Assembly: GCA_964006375.1 (NCBI GenBank)
Contig: OZ023269.1
Location: 126,330,723-126,394,722, forward strand
Reading direction: 5' to 3'
DNA from: Tillus elongatus
Lineage: Eukaryota > Arthropoda > Insecta > Coleoptera > Cleridae
Length of the DNA: 64,000 nt
The notes beneath the pieces were generated by a model. It worked only from the letters and a program-made list of their open reading frames with translations. It had not been told where the DNA came from and ran no database searches. Position 1 is the stretch's first letter. Each line of letters starts with the position of its first letter. The position numbers were made by a program, and so were the translations under genes. Below are positions 22,942 through 34,537 of the stretch, one piece after another.

Positions 22942-24016
22942 TACAGTATGAAGGATGAAAACTAGCGACGAAAAACAACTACTCACTTGGCCAATACCAC
23001 GACAGGCATTGATTTACATCACTTACCAGTCACCATCACTTGAGTCCTGTCGGGATTTGCGGTATGATGTAAAGCAAGAGACACAGACCGGTTTCGTCCT
23101 CCTTATGGGCTCTTTAGTATTCCACACCTGAGCTTCAACAAGTCGGCCCTAGGGCACTGCTGTAATCAAATTAAATATGTTGGTGAATTTTACTGATACA
23201 AATATTTCAAATGGAAATAATATTCGTTGTTCTACTCTATTTAGCCTATTATAAAGTCAATATTTTTGAGGGGAATAAGGTGGCGCCTCAATAAGTTTTT
23301 ATGAAATACATGCGAAAATCGTCTGTAACTCATAACTTGAATTAAACTGTTTTTTTTTTATTTACTTCCATTTAATAGGCATAAGGAGCAAAGTAAATAA
23401 AATTAGACAAGGACAGGGCAAAAATATTGTAATACATCGACTAGGATCTGACGAAGTGATTAAAAACTGGTTACAAATATACTGAAACATTACGTAAGGC
23501 CAGGATAATGCGTCAAGAGCAAATTAAGCACACATTGCAGATTATAAGCGGCGATTGTACATATGTTGACTTTACTGCCAAACCAATTACACTGAAAATT
23601 AAAACTCTGATATATCTTTCCCCGGCTTTGATTTGAGAGGAAATATCTTGGTTATTCTCGGAAGTGCGAACAAAACTCAAAATGACATCCATTTGTTTAT
23701 GGAAATGCTTTGATAACTGGTATTGACTCTGATAACCGTGATTAAAGCATAACCAATGTTAAAGGATATTTCACACAAATTCACAATTAATTATTGTTGA
23801 TTAAATTATAAGTTTATCGATACTGCAAGTGCTCACCAGATGTTTACGACGTAAGTGCATAAAGAATGTTGTAACCTAGTTGTGGAACCGTTTCATCAGC
23901 AAACATCCAGCGGGCAGAGGCCAAGACGATAAACTTAAAAATGCGTTACATTTCAGGAAACAGATTGCACACACATTTTAGGTTAGTCATTATTTACACG
24001 CAAGAGTTTACTTTAA
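22940..24016. other. Unassigned DNA around the 23.1-kb hammerhead-like motif
   Basis: No gene or named repeat supported outside the hammerhead-like motif. Confidence 0.45.
23075..23130 (-). ncRNA. Hammerhead-ribozyme-like motif with ACCGGT stem III
   Basis: On the minus strand: core CTAAAGA (23117-23111; one change, G5 to A), stem II 23110-23096 (GCCC facing GGAC with one mismatch), core GAA (23095-23093), palindromic stem III ACCGGT (23092-23087), cleavage-position C (23086), then TGTGTCTC. The palindromic stem III and UC at the cleavage position match the other copies in the window, but the core change at G5 would abolish activity. Confidence 0.5.
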
Positions 24017-24064
24017 AAGTCTGGACGCGGCAAGTAAGTGAATTTTCATAAAAATATGTCTAAT
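24017..24064 (+). repeat. Family M copy split by an insertion, left part
   Basis: GTCTGGACGCGGCAAG and AAGTGAATTTTCATAAAAAT followed by ATGTCTAAT. The family M interior normally continues AATAGCAAATATGTC; here that continuation appears only at 26102. Confidence 0.75.
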
Positions 24065-26101
24065 CCCAAGCAACAAATTAAGGCATGTTAACCAGCACTC
24101 GAGTCAAAATAACCTAACCAAGTTGTAATTTAGTAATAATTAACCACAATGTTGCCTTAATTGTCATAATGACTACAAATTTGGAAATGCGGCTCCGAAC
24201 TAGCTTATTTTTGACTATTAAAATTACTCCAAAGTCAGTAACTTACAAGTAACTAAATTGGGAAAACATTGGTTTAATTTTACCCATAAAATATACTTGA
24301 ATATACTTTTGTGTTTCAATTCCAGAGTTGGTAATTTTTAGGTCGAAGTGTGCCCTAAATTTGACTGAAAATCGACTACTAAGCCCAGATACCTGAAATA
24401 CCTACTTTAAAGTAATTTATTACCTAATATTAACCTGCAATATGTCTCTGTGGTATAGTAAATTGGAGGTCTTCTTATGAAATCCAGCTTACATATATAT
24501 TACCAATTTCCTTGCAATACAGAACAGGAAATACTTTAGGCACTGAGCTAACCTAAAATGGCTTTCTGATCGGCTATAAAGTCATAATTACTGCAGAAAT
24601 GGTCTTCAAAGTCAAATTGCCTACCTTCAAGTTGAAAATACCCATAAAATCTGACTTGACATAAAAATTGTCCTCAAAGTTCAAAGTGTACAGCAGTGAA
24701 ATACATTTGTGAATCTTAAAGGTGTGTCAGTTGATAAATTTCATCAATAAAAGTTTATTCTTGTTGTTAATGTGTGTGCACCAGTAACAAATATAGTGTT
24801 ACAATGCCCCTTTGAAACCAATAAAATTTTACAGACATACTACAAACTATTATAGAGTAGTAAAGAATGCTCACAGAAAAATAGTGATAGATGCTGATCA
24901 TTCAAAGTGGCTTACATCAAATCAGCACGTTTCCCCCTTCAATAAAATACATCCATTTTCATGCCAATGGAGTGAAGCAGTGGCAACACGGTCAGCTGTC
25001 ATGTTTATCTTTATTTAGTTACTTTATTTTGTTTCTATTTTCTATTAATGTCTATATATTATGGAATCAAAGACCAAAAGCGCTGTATAATCATTCATAT
25101 ATGTCTCTCTGTTGTGCACGGATATAAGTAATATATATTTCTATACACGAAAATGTTTCATTTCTAATAAATTCAAACAAAATTCGTTTACCATATAGTT
25201 GAAATTCCCATAATAGGACAAAATGCCTTCAAAGTTTGGTTAGTTTGCCCTGTCATTAGGAATTGTGACTTATAGGTAAAAAAAATAGGCCAAAATTAAC
25301 TTTCAGGTCAATAATGTTAGAAGGGCAGCCATATTAAATTAATTTTGCGGTATTCATCTTGATTGTATTGGAAAATGAAAAATAATTTTTTGTTAAATAT
25401 AGTGTAATCAAATTTTAGTTCGATAAAAACATTAAATAATGATTGTATACCATGACGACAAGATAGTTTTGTGTTGTTTACATCACCAATCCTCCAAAAT
25501 CAGAATTTCAAGAATTTTGAATAATTTTTTATTTTCACTAATTTTATCTTTTATACGGGCGCTCGAATTTTATCCAAGTATCATCATCATGTTAACAGAA
25601 AAAAACATAACCGCAGTGGGTTTTGTCTTTATACAGTGCGAATCACCTTTATCATTGTTGCAAATATTTGAAGTAAGTTCTTTGATCATTCAAGATGTCA
25701 TTTTTTGACAAAGATGGACAATATCTCTACTACTCCACTGCTTGTTTATACATACATAACCACAGATCCTGCAGAACCGGATAATGTCACATGCGTAGTT
25801 CGTTGTTAAGAACGTCACAGCACTCGGCGCCTAGATGTCAGATTCAAGTAAAGCGTAGCACATATTTACCAATATATTACGTCCATTGGCCCAATGTTGA
25901 ATGAAAATGCCCTAAATATAACTAAAACGCCTTGGTCGAAACGTCTTGCTGGACCTATTATCGACTTCCATATTACTTTGACTTTATTCCCCTCCTTGGT
26001 AATATACACTTAAATTTTACTTGAAAATTACCTGTGGTGATTTGGTCGCCGACCTATTGGTAGGGCGATTTTACGTCAATTTGACTTTAAATGTTGCTTG
26101 G
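24065..26101. mobile_element. About 2.04-kb non-coding element inserted in family M
   Basis: Left end CCCAAGCAACAAATTAA and right end the complement of CCCAAGCAACATTTAAA form short terminal inverted repeats of about 17 bp with two changes. The two flanks, ATGTCTAAT and ATAGCAAATATG, rejoin to the uninterrupted family M text seen in copy 2, with AT as an apparent 2-bp duplication. Inside, only short frames exist (for example 24812-25018 and 25439-25708) and none is recognised. It is likely a non-autonomous DNA transposon. I do not recognise the superfamily. Confidence 0.65.
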
Positions 26102-26240
26102 GATAGCAAATATGTCTCTTTAATGCAAGCAGGCATCAATTTGATTATCGGTATAACCTATATAGTAGAAACAATGTACCATATTTTATCAAATTAACTT
26201 ATTGTTTGAAAATGTATGTTTAGCAAAATTATCTCGAAAT
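26102..26240 (+). repeat. Family M copy split by an insertion, right part
   Basis: Continues with ATAGCAAATATGTCTC, GCAAGCAGGCATCAATTTG, AACAATGTACCATATTTT. The right terminal repeat is lost. Confidence 0.75.
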
Positions 26241-26376
26241 AATTCACAGATCGAAGAATCTGTGTATTGACATGTTGTATGATTCTGACCGATAAAGGAG
26301 AAAAGTAACGAAACCAGAAAGTCACAACCTCTCTATAAGCGAAATTTTCTTTATACGAATTCACTAAAAAAATATT

Positions 26377-26715
26377 AATGCAGCAAGTACGTTATGGCAG
26401 CGCATTTTCATAAAAATCGTTCAAATCGAAAATCACAGAAAACATTTTTTTGTTAAATATATCAGCTAAAATATTACAGTTGTTTTGTCTTTTTGCAAAT
26501 ATGATCGTTAGAAGCTTTTACAAAAATGTATGCGGCCATATGTACATTGTTAAAATTCTTATAAAAAGTTAACATTTTTCGAAAATAAACTTAAAATGTT
26601 TCCGAGAAAACTCGTTTCCTAGCCGACAAACCTTAGGTTAATAGCAAATTGAGCTACTGGATTTTGAAGCATTTAATGAAAATTCGCTACCCAAACGCAC
26701 TCATTGCGTCTCGAT
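26377..26715 (+). mobile_element. Family M complete copy 3 (about 335 bp)
   Basis: Left end TGCAGCAAGTACGTTATGG, right end CGCACTCATTGCGTCTCG. The interior has a replaced segment (26430-26540) compared with other copies but keeps AAGTTAACATTTTTCGAAAA and CCTTAGGTTAATAGCAAAT. Confidence 0.8.
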
Positions 26716-26740
26716 TTTTTTTACAAACATGATCCCTGTT

Positions 26741-26965
26741 AGTTTGTTATTTATATTTTTAATAACAAATATGTCTTTTTTTAAAGAAAGCAGGCATGAT
26801 TTTATTCTTTGAAAATGTACAAAAATTTTTGAAAATAAACTTATAGTGTTCCCGAAAAAATTGGTTTTTGGCTAACGAACGTTAGGTTAATAGCAAATTG
26901 AACTATTAAAATTTGAAACTTTATTGAAAGTTCGCTACCATAACGCACTTGCTGCGTCCAGTAAA
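26741..26965 (+). repeat. Family M copy lacking its left end
   Basis: Begins in the interior (AATAACAAATATGTC) and ends CCATAACGCACTTGCTGCGT. Confidence 0.75.
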
Positions 26966-27655
26966 AATTAAAATCGGTTGCAGAAAAGAACAAGCACTTG
27001 TGAATCCACGGGAAAAGACTACGGCTGTATTGAGTATCGAACGGTTTCACTAAGTTAGGGCAATAACAAACAACCAGACGTGCTATTCAAATTTAATTAA
27101 GCCTTAAAAGTTTTCATCTCATCCTAATTGAATTTGTCATACAAAAACTCGCTAAAAAATTAATCGGAATTACACAATCTGATCAGATAACTCTAAAATG
27201 AAATAAGACTAAAAAAATTTAAAAAAAAGGTGAAACACTAACTGATATTAGAATGTGTGTTATAGGAGTCCATTATTGAATCCACACTGCTTCCTTCACC
27301 TCTCTGCCACTGTCGACATGACAGATGTATGTACTAACAGGTATATACTGTAGTATATTAATTTTCTAACGTCTTGATTATTTACACCATACAATTTTTG
27401 TTTAAAATTGAGTTTTTTCTCATATTTTAACGAAATGAAGGAAAATTGCGGCTGAGACACAGATCTAGGAGCTTGTTAGATATTTCGAGCCGTATTTTTA
27501 ACTCACAAAGCGCTAATGCGTACTAATGTGCGACTGCCAGAATTATAAATTTGGACGTTTCAACTTTTTTGTAATCAGAGGCTTGTAATCTCTTTGCCTT
27601 TTAACCTAGAGATCTGATTTTGGTGCAAAGGATACTCTTTATGACAGAAACCAGC
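26966..27655. other. Unassigned AT-rich DNA
   Basis: About 690 bp without a supported gene or repeat. Confidence 0.45.
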
Positions 27656-28163
<508 letters not shown>

Positions 28164-29100
28164 CCACAAAAAGATTGAAGTCCTCCAATTAGTTGAAGTT
28201 ATCCAAGTAAAACTAGCAACTCTTCACGATAGTCGATACTGTGATAGAGTTTTCAATTGAACAAGCAAATCGAACTAAGAAATTACCCCTACTTTTCCCA
28301 GTTCAAGAGCGAGCATACACAACTATACAACTTCCGGGAAACGCTCACTTGTTCTATAAGAAAATCGATCAACAAGGCGGATTGAAGAGTAAAACACAGT
28401 GCATTTAGTTAAAAGGCGTTCAGTAATTTCTTCTGAAAGGAGTATTGGAAAAATATAAAAGCGCATATTCGTCTTAACGTAGAAAGACTATCTTTGGAGT
28501 AAGAAATCACTTTCAATCCATTTATAACATAGACAAGATCGTCAGTGGGGAAATACAGAGAGTGCCCCATCAAAACTATAAAAGCGGATTTTCGAATATT
28601 TAAATTTATCTCTTGTCAGGTCGATTTTGTTTTTTGAGGGGATATATTTTTGCGCGAACGTGACAGCTGTTAATTTATCCCGCTAAACGGGTTAGCCATC
28701 TTCTCCAAATTTTTAAATAGCATGCGGGGGTCCAGTGACACGTCGCTGGAAAGCCTACCCAATTTTCTATCCAATCTTGTACTAGGTTTTGCCCATTCTT
28801 GAAATACTCAGTACATATGTAGAGACCACTTCTCCGGCTTTACAAGCATTTGGTTTTTTCTTTGTAACACGTTTCGACGCTTGACGGATAATCTGATTTA
28901 TTCGGATAAAATGCTTATCCTGGAGAAAATTAAATACTTATCTTATAAATATCTTCCTCACTATAAAAAACAAACTAAACTAACAAACTAAAACCAGTAA
29001 CCTAAGAATTGAGTTAAGGAGGAATAATTATGAGCCAGGTGAGCCTTAAATATTTACTAACCTAAGAAAACAACCCAAAAAGTTGACTAAAATATGTAGG
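28164..29100. other. Unassigned DNA with Penelope-like scraps
   Basis: No gene supported. The part at 28820-28890 (AGAGACCACTTCTCCGGC, TACAAGCATTTGG, ACACGTTTCGACGC) resembles 59005-59075, the stretch before a Penelope C-terminal fragment, so it may be a terminus of the same kind. Confidence 0.4.
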
Positions 29101-29107
29101 ATAGTAT

Positions 29108-29402
29108 TAAAAAGTCTGGTCGCAGCAAGTGCGTTATGGAAGTGAATTTTCATAAAAATGTTTTTAATAGCAAAGATGTCTCTTTAATCACCGGTATAAC
29201 CTATATAGTAGGAACAATGTACCATATTTTATTAAAATAACTTGTTTGAAAATCTACAAAAATTTTCCGAAAATAAACTAAAAATGTTTCCAAGAAAACT
29301 CGTTTCTAGCCGACGAATAATAATAGCATATTGAATTATTGAATTTTGAAGCGTTTAATGAGAATTCGCTACCAAAACTTACTTACTGCGTCTCGATTTT
29401 TT
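29108..29402 (+). mobile_element. Family M complete copy 5 (about 295 bp)
   Basis: Left end TGGTCGCAGCAAGTGCGTTA, right end CCAAAACTTACTTACTGCGT. Right flank (ACAAACATGCATCATATTTC) is the same as beside copies at 20650, 39492 and 48408, extending the shared unit about 150 bp to about 29550. Confidence 0.85.
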
Positions 29403-29544
29403 TTTTACAAACATGCATCATATTTCGATGAAAAATGCAAAAATGCAATAAGGAATGTTCAACAAAATTTTGTAGGTATCACCAACGACTTATGGGCGAA
29501 CCTGTCAAATCAATTTTATAAGATGCAGCTTAAGACACCCTATA

Positions 29545-30640
29545 GGTAATGTATATAATTTTTTCTGGTAACAGCTTCACAGCTCTCTTTAAAATAGATT
29601 CGTCAATTATTGACTTCCCATGTCTGAGCCCTGGACAGTCGGCCCAGTACACCTTGTGTTGGTTTCTGACCCAGGACTTAATGGCTCCCCTGGCAGTGCT
29701 CTTTGTGACGCCCAGAGCCGGTTCCGGTCCCATAAATGGTTCTGCTGACCCTTTCTTCGCGAGACTGTCAGCTTTTTCATTGCCTTTGACTCCCGAGTGA
29801 CTCAGCACTCAGATGAGGGTGACCTCATTCTGCTCAGCCAGGTCGCTCATCTCGTCTCGGTACTAACTCACCAGCCAGGAATTTACCCGTGGGCCACTTA
29901 GCGCCTCAAGAGCTGTCTCGCTGTCTGTGGCTATGAGGATCCGCTTGTTGGTGTAGCCCCCACTCTTGTTCTCCCGTACACAGTGCAGGACGGCGTACAT
30001 TTCGGCCTAAAAGACCATTGCATGGACTCCGAGGGAAATACTAAGACTTACCCTCGGTCCTTCCGAATAAACAACTACCCCCGTCCCACGCTCCCCGCCG
30101 GATCCGTCCATGAACCAGACGAGCGCGTCCCGTGGTGTGGCCGGCGTCTCCTCCCGCCATGCCTCCCGGTGGGGGATTTCCAATGTAAAGTTGTTTTCCC
30201 TGCAGATTCGCGGGCTCGCGAAGTCTGACCTCATTTCAAGCATGGGCTCCTTCACGATCACCTGAATTTTGCAGTGGGCCCTGAAGCCTGGGTTGATCTT
30301 CAGTCTACCATTGCAGGCTAGTCTGTATAGTCCTAGCCTGGCCTCCCCCATAATAACTAAGTGTGTGTGTGTGGGTGGGGGGGGGGGATGTAGTGTGGGG
30401 GCAGATCCAGCAACACTTCCATGGAGGCTGCTGGGGTTAAAAACATGGCCCCTGTGATGCCTATGCAAGCCATCCTTTGTATCTTGCCTAGTTTTTGTTT
30501 GACACTGGATTTTGTCATCTTAGGCCACCAGACCAGTGTTGCGTATGTTAACGATGGTCTGACCACCCTTGTGTACAGCCAGTGGGTCATACTAGATCTT
30601 AGTCCGCCCGTTCGGCAGCAGTGTTACTTTCCTCCCTAAA
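29545..30640 (-). pseudogene. LINE tail with RNase H domain (I/LOA/R1-type)
   Basis: The minus strand reads, in order: the end of the RT connection (LYTRVVRPSLTYATLVWW, about 30580), a G-rich/GT simple-repeat insertion (30361-30389), then RNase H with all four acidic positions: WFMDGSGG (D), AEMYAVL (E), IATDSETALEAL (D) and GNEKADSLAKKGS (D). A stop codon (TAG at about 30008) separates the first D from the E, and a second break lies near 29815. RNase H in this place is typical of I-, LOA- and R1-group LINEs. RT palm and endonuclease are absent. The reading ends at 29545 with the 3' part missing. Confidence 0.8.
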
Positions 30641-31814
30641 ATACGACACAACGTGGGATGAAAAGAGCTCCTGGAGTCATAGTTTCATGGATACAACGAC
30701 AGGGCGACATCGCGTTTACATTCGATTCCTCTTATTTCAACAGGTCAAATTAAATGTCACTTCAGATTAGCTTTTCTTCTTTTTTTTGCGCCAACAGCCG
30801 CCATCTTGAATTACGTCATCACAAGTTAGAGCTTACGTCATAAGCTACCCAGGCGGCCTAGATTCTGGAATACGGGAGTCACGAATTTAAATTTGAAAAT
30901 AAGAAGATTGTCAGCTGTCATAAGTCAAATGTCAACTGTCACTTGTCAGCAGCCATCGTTACGTGACGCGCAGGCGCAGTTTATTGCACCTGTAGGCGGT
31001 TTTAGAACCGCCCATCTATACCTACTACATGGCGACATCGCGCTGAGACCGTGATTATGAGACACTGATTCAATACTTTAGCTACGGGTTAAAAAAAAGA
31101 TCATATAGGATTTTTAAAAGAGTCGTCTCAAATCGCTCTGTTACTTAAAGTACTGAAGATAATTTAAGTAATTATAGAACATGCCTTAACATATATTTAA
31201 CGATACCAGTAACTAATTAGCTATATGTTTAAATACTTTAATTTAAGATTCCTGCTTATACTGAGCTTCTAATTAATTATTAATTTTCCAAGAGTCGAGA
31301 CGCAGCTTCATAAATGATCTTCATTAAGCGCTGCATTTTTTAAACGATACTACAACAGATATATACCGACACATTTTGCATAATTGCATGCGCCTTTACA
31401 GAGCGAAGCATTAAATTTTTAGTAAAATGTTTATCAACATTTAATACGAATATAAATTAAGGATGATTATACGGAATATCATCAATATGTAAGTGGGAAA
31501 GGAAGTACATACCGTAGTGTACTAACTGACAGAAGCATTAGTATAATTAACACTCAGCACTTGGTGCAGTGTCTCCCTTCTTTGTGTAGTGTAATCACAG
31601 CCTAAGTTCTTGTTATGCTGTGGTGTAATTACCAAGGAGGCCGTGAATCGCAACGGAAGGGATCAGACTTGGTCATAAGGTCATATTCTAGACACCAAAG
31701 GCGGAGGTACCAGTAAGAAGATTTTTAATATACCCGAAGAAAACTGTGATATCTACTTTAGTAGCTTCATTTCGTTCGCGACTAAAAACTGTGTCCTCTC
31801 AGCAGCGCTTGTAA
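30641..31814. other. Unassigned DNA with a repeated GGCGACATCGCG motif
   Basis: No supported gene. GGCGACATCGC followed by a TAGACTGTGA or GAGACCGTGA string occurs at 30694, 31031 and 540, which suggests an interspersed repeat not otherwise recognised. AGCTGTCA-like strings at 30915-30950 are short and possibly chance. Confidence 0.4.
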
Positions 31815-31870
31815 ACAAAAAAGTCCGAACGCAGAAAATGCGTTATGGTAGCGAATTTTCATAATAAGGG
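31815..31870 (+). repeat. Family M end
   Basis: GTCCGAACGCAGAAAATGCG and TTATGGTAGCGAATTTTCAT; interior lost. Confidence 0.75.
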
Positions 31871-31979
31871 GTTTAAAAAAATCATTTAATAATTGCACAA
31901 TAATAAGTCATTTAATAATTGCACAAAAATACACTTTATAGGACATATCTGGAAAATAAAGATTACAGGTTAATCCTAA

Positions 31980-33080
31980 AACGCTGAACAGTCTTGTAAC
32001 GAGGCCTGACTTGCGGGGTGAATTATTCGGTGCAACGGATCAACGGACTTACGGGAACGGTCCCGGGCGCCAGATTTTAAAAGGGTTAACTCTCTGCGAG
32101 GGTGTCTGCGACCTCGTCACAAGACTCTGGCCACGGTTGTGGTCGGAGTGCCTGGATAGCTCTGTGGAGAGGGTCCGGTGGCATATGATGTAACGGGCCG
32201 TATAGATACCTCCGAGGTTGCGGGCTTTAATCGCTCCCCCGGTATTATCCTGACCTTCCGAAAATTTGTATGGGTGTAGCAGATTTGCTTGTGGTTATAA
32301 GATAGACGGAAGATAATTTTCACACTATTTATTAGACTATAAAGCGTTACAGTCCACTGGTATTCTCACAATATGAAAGGTACTGATCACGCTAATTTAT
32401 CCCAGTACAAGTTATGTTACCGGTGACGGGCCAACGAAATTAATTATTCCCCACGAAAAGAAAACGCGGGGGTCATGCGGATAGGAACTCCGAGTGTTGT
32501 GGTTTACAACCAGTGGATGCAGCCGTAAGTGGGTCGGTTGGAGACACGCTCCTCAAATAGTCAAAGTGGCGTCTATCCGCCGCAGTCGGTGCCACGAGAT
32601 CCAACACCTCGACGGCGGGGCGTCGGTAAGGAGCGGGAGGGTTATAGAGGAACACCTTGTAAAAGGATATTGTCCTAAACTAACTCGACCTTGGCCTGCT
32701 TGTGTACTACAGCGTTCAGACCAGAGTCGAATTAGAACGGTCGTAGGCAACACCCTTGAGAGGTCTGTGTTAGCTACAGCATCACCTCCCAGAATTATTA
32801 CGACACGCCAACAATAATGGGATAGGGCAACGGAGGAGAACTACGCTAGATCTTGCGATCTCGACGTCGACGGACAGGCGCGTGAGAACTGAGAAAAATA
32901 TCCGAAAATTCGCTATAATTAAATTCAATAAGACAAACCTAAAATACTCTTACCTAGACGGCGTTCAGTAGGGCTGTTAAGCTACTAAATTGACTCTCAC
33001 AACCACGGGGCGGACGGTACGGTCTTCTAATGTTTTATTGCAATTTCTAGGAACGAACTCTCTATTTACTGAATCTAACT
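31980..33080. other. GC-rich island, possible LTR-element leader
   Basis: About 1.1 kb that is visibly richer in G and C and in CpG than its surroundings. No frame resembles a known protein (the longest is about 107 codons at 32494-32817). On the minus strand a candidate poly(A) signal AATAAA at about 33035-33030 is followed by GC-rich text, which could be the end of an LTR and the leader of a retrotransposon. No second LTR, primer site or coding domain was found, so the assignment is weak. Confidence 0.35.
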
Positions 33081-33083
33081 TCC

Positions 33084-33209
<126 letters not shown>

Positions 33210-33699
33210 CAACGCGCTACGACAAACGGTGAGCTCTATCTTCTTCAGTAGTTAAATTCTCTCTGCAGTCCCCGGCTGAAAGATCTTAATCGATGGTAGA
33301 TACCTTATCCTTATCTTCTGCAGATATGTTGTTACTCCGCTTCGATAATTCGAAAATGCGTACTTTTAAGACATATTAATCATAAAAATAATAATTTTTA
33401 CTGCCTGGAATTTTTACCAGTGTGATTTATATTATATTTATTTTCGAACAGCCGCTTTTAATATATACAGCTGTTCTGAAAATATCTACTTCGTCACAGT
33501 CTTATAGAATAAAAGTTTTGGTGGACAAATCTTGCAAAATAGAAGAATCAGAATCTTGTACGAAATAAATAGCATCCAGTAAGGCTGACTAGATTGTCAA
33601 AAACTTTTAGGGTAATATTTAAAATTGTATTTTAGCACTGCCGCAAGCAAGCTTTGGATAGTAAGGTGAAACTGCTCCCTGGCGACCGACGTTAAAGTA

Positions 33700-34028
33700 A
33701 AAAAAAAGTTCGGGACGCAGCAAGTGCGTTATGGTAGTGAATTTTTATTAAATGCTTTAAACTTGAATAACTCAATATTCTATAAACTTAGAAAGTTTAA
33801 TTTTGGTACGTAGTAAGGCCTCTTCCAAGGCAACATACCCCTTAAATTTCATTAAAACAGCTTTGTAATTTTCATAAAAAAAATTTTTTTCCAGAGAACA
33901 AACTCAAAATTTTTCCGGAAAAGCCTGTCCGATTTTCCTGGATAACTAACTCATCCAACTCATTAATAAATGAAAGGCACTTGCCGAGTGTCATCGAAAT
34001 CGGTTAATTATTTTTTGAGTTATCGGAT

Positions 34029-34098
<70 letters not shown>

Positions 34099-34225
34099 AA
34101 ACTGGCCCCGGATTTGGGTTCTAGGGGTCCTAGTTCGTGCTCATTTGAAAAATTTTTGCAAAGTCACACCATCGATACCTCTCTGTTTGTGAATTTTTTA
34201 AAATAAACATTCACTAAAAAATCCT
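33700..34225 (+). mobile_element. Combined family M end plus family T body
   Basis: Starts with the family M end GGACGCAGCAAGTGCGTTAT (33713), continues into the family T left arm (CCGGAAAAGCCTGTCCGATT, TTTTGAGTTATCGGATGG), then (TA)n 34030-34096 and the right arm (TTGAAACTGGCCCCGG, TTCTAGGGGTCC, ATTCACTAAAAAA). This copy shows the two families are parts of one larger unit. Confidence 0.8.
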
Positions 34226-34374
34226 TGGTATATTTGTGTTATACATTGCGTAATAAATTCATTGCGATAAATATAATAAATACCTAATAAATAAACTTAG
34301 CCTGGTATCAATTTTTTTTATAATAAAGTAGTCTTAAAATTATATACATGTGTTGACCTTGTCAATTATAAAAC

Positions 34375-34413
34375 GTCTGGACATAGCAAGTACGTTATGG
34401 TTGTGAATTTGCA
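34375..34413 (+). repeat. Family M end
   Basis: GTCTGGACATAGCAAGTACG and TTATGGTTGTGAATTT abut the LINE fragment. Confidence 0.7.
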
Positions 34414-34537
34414 AAAGAAAAACTGTGGGGTCTAAAACGGAACCCTGTGGAACATCCGCATTCATGTGTAATCCATCTGATGAAACACCATCGATAACAT
34501 GCAATTAGTGCTCCTTCAGAAAACTAGATATACAGGG
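34414..34537 (-). pseudogene. Jockey-superfamily LINE RT fragment (motif B), split by mariner
   Basis: The minus strand reads HVIDGVSSDGLHMNADVPQG and then SVLDPTVFLLQIH: RT motif B (NAGVPQGSxLxPTLFLLHI in the intact copies at 42-45 and 60-63 kb). One stop precedes. The upstream coding part lies beyond the inserted element at 36392-36530. Confidence 0.75.

Noticed and set aside
28855..28910. Hammerhead motif on the minus strand near ACGTGT
   Set aside because: GAA and an ACGTGT stem III are visible, but the CUGANGA core reads CAGATTA and stem II does not pair.
30361..30390. GT/G-rich tract as a regulatory or quadruplex element
   Set aside because: It sits inside a decayed LINE reading frame and is most simply a simple-repeat expansion.
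32494..32817. 107-codon frame in the GC-rich island
   Set aside because: GC-rich DNA gives longer chance frames, and no motif was recognised.
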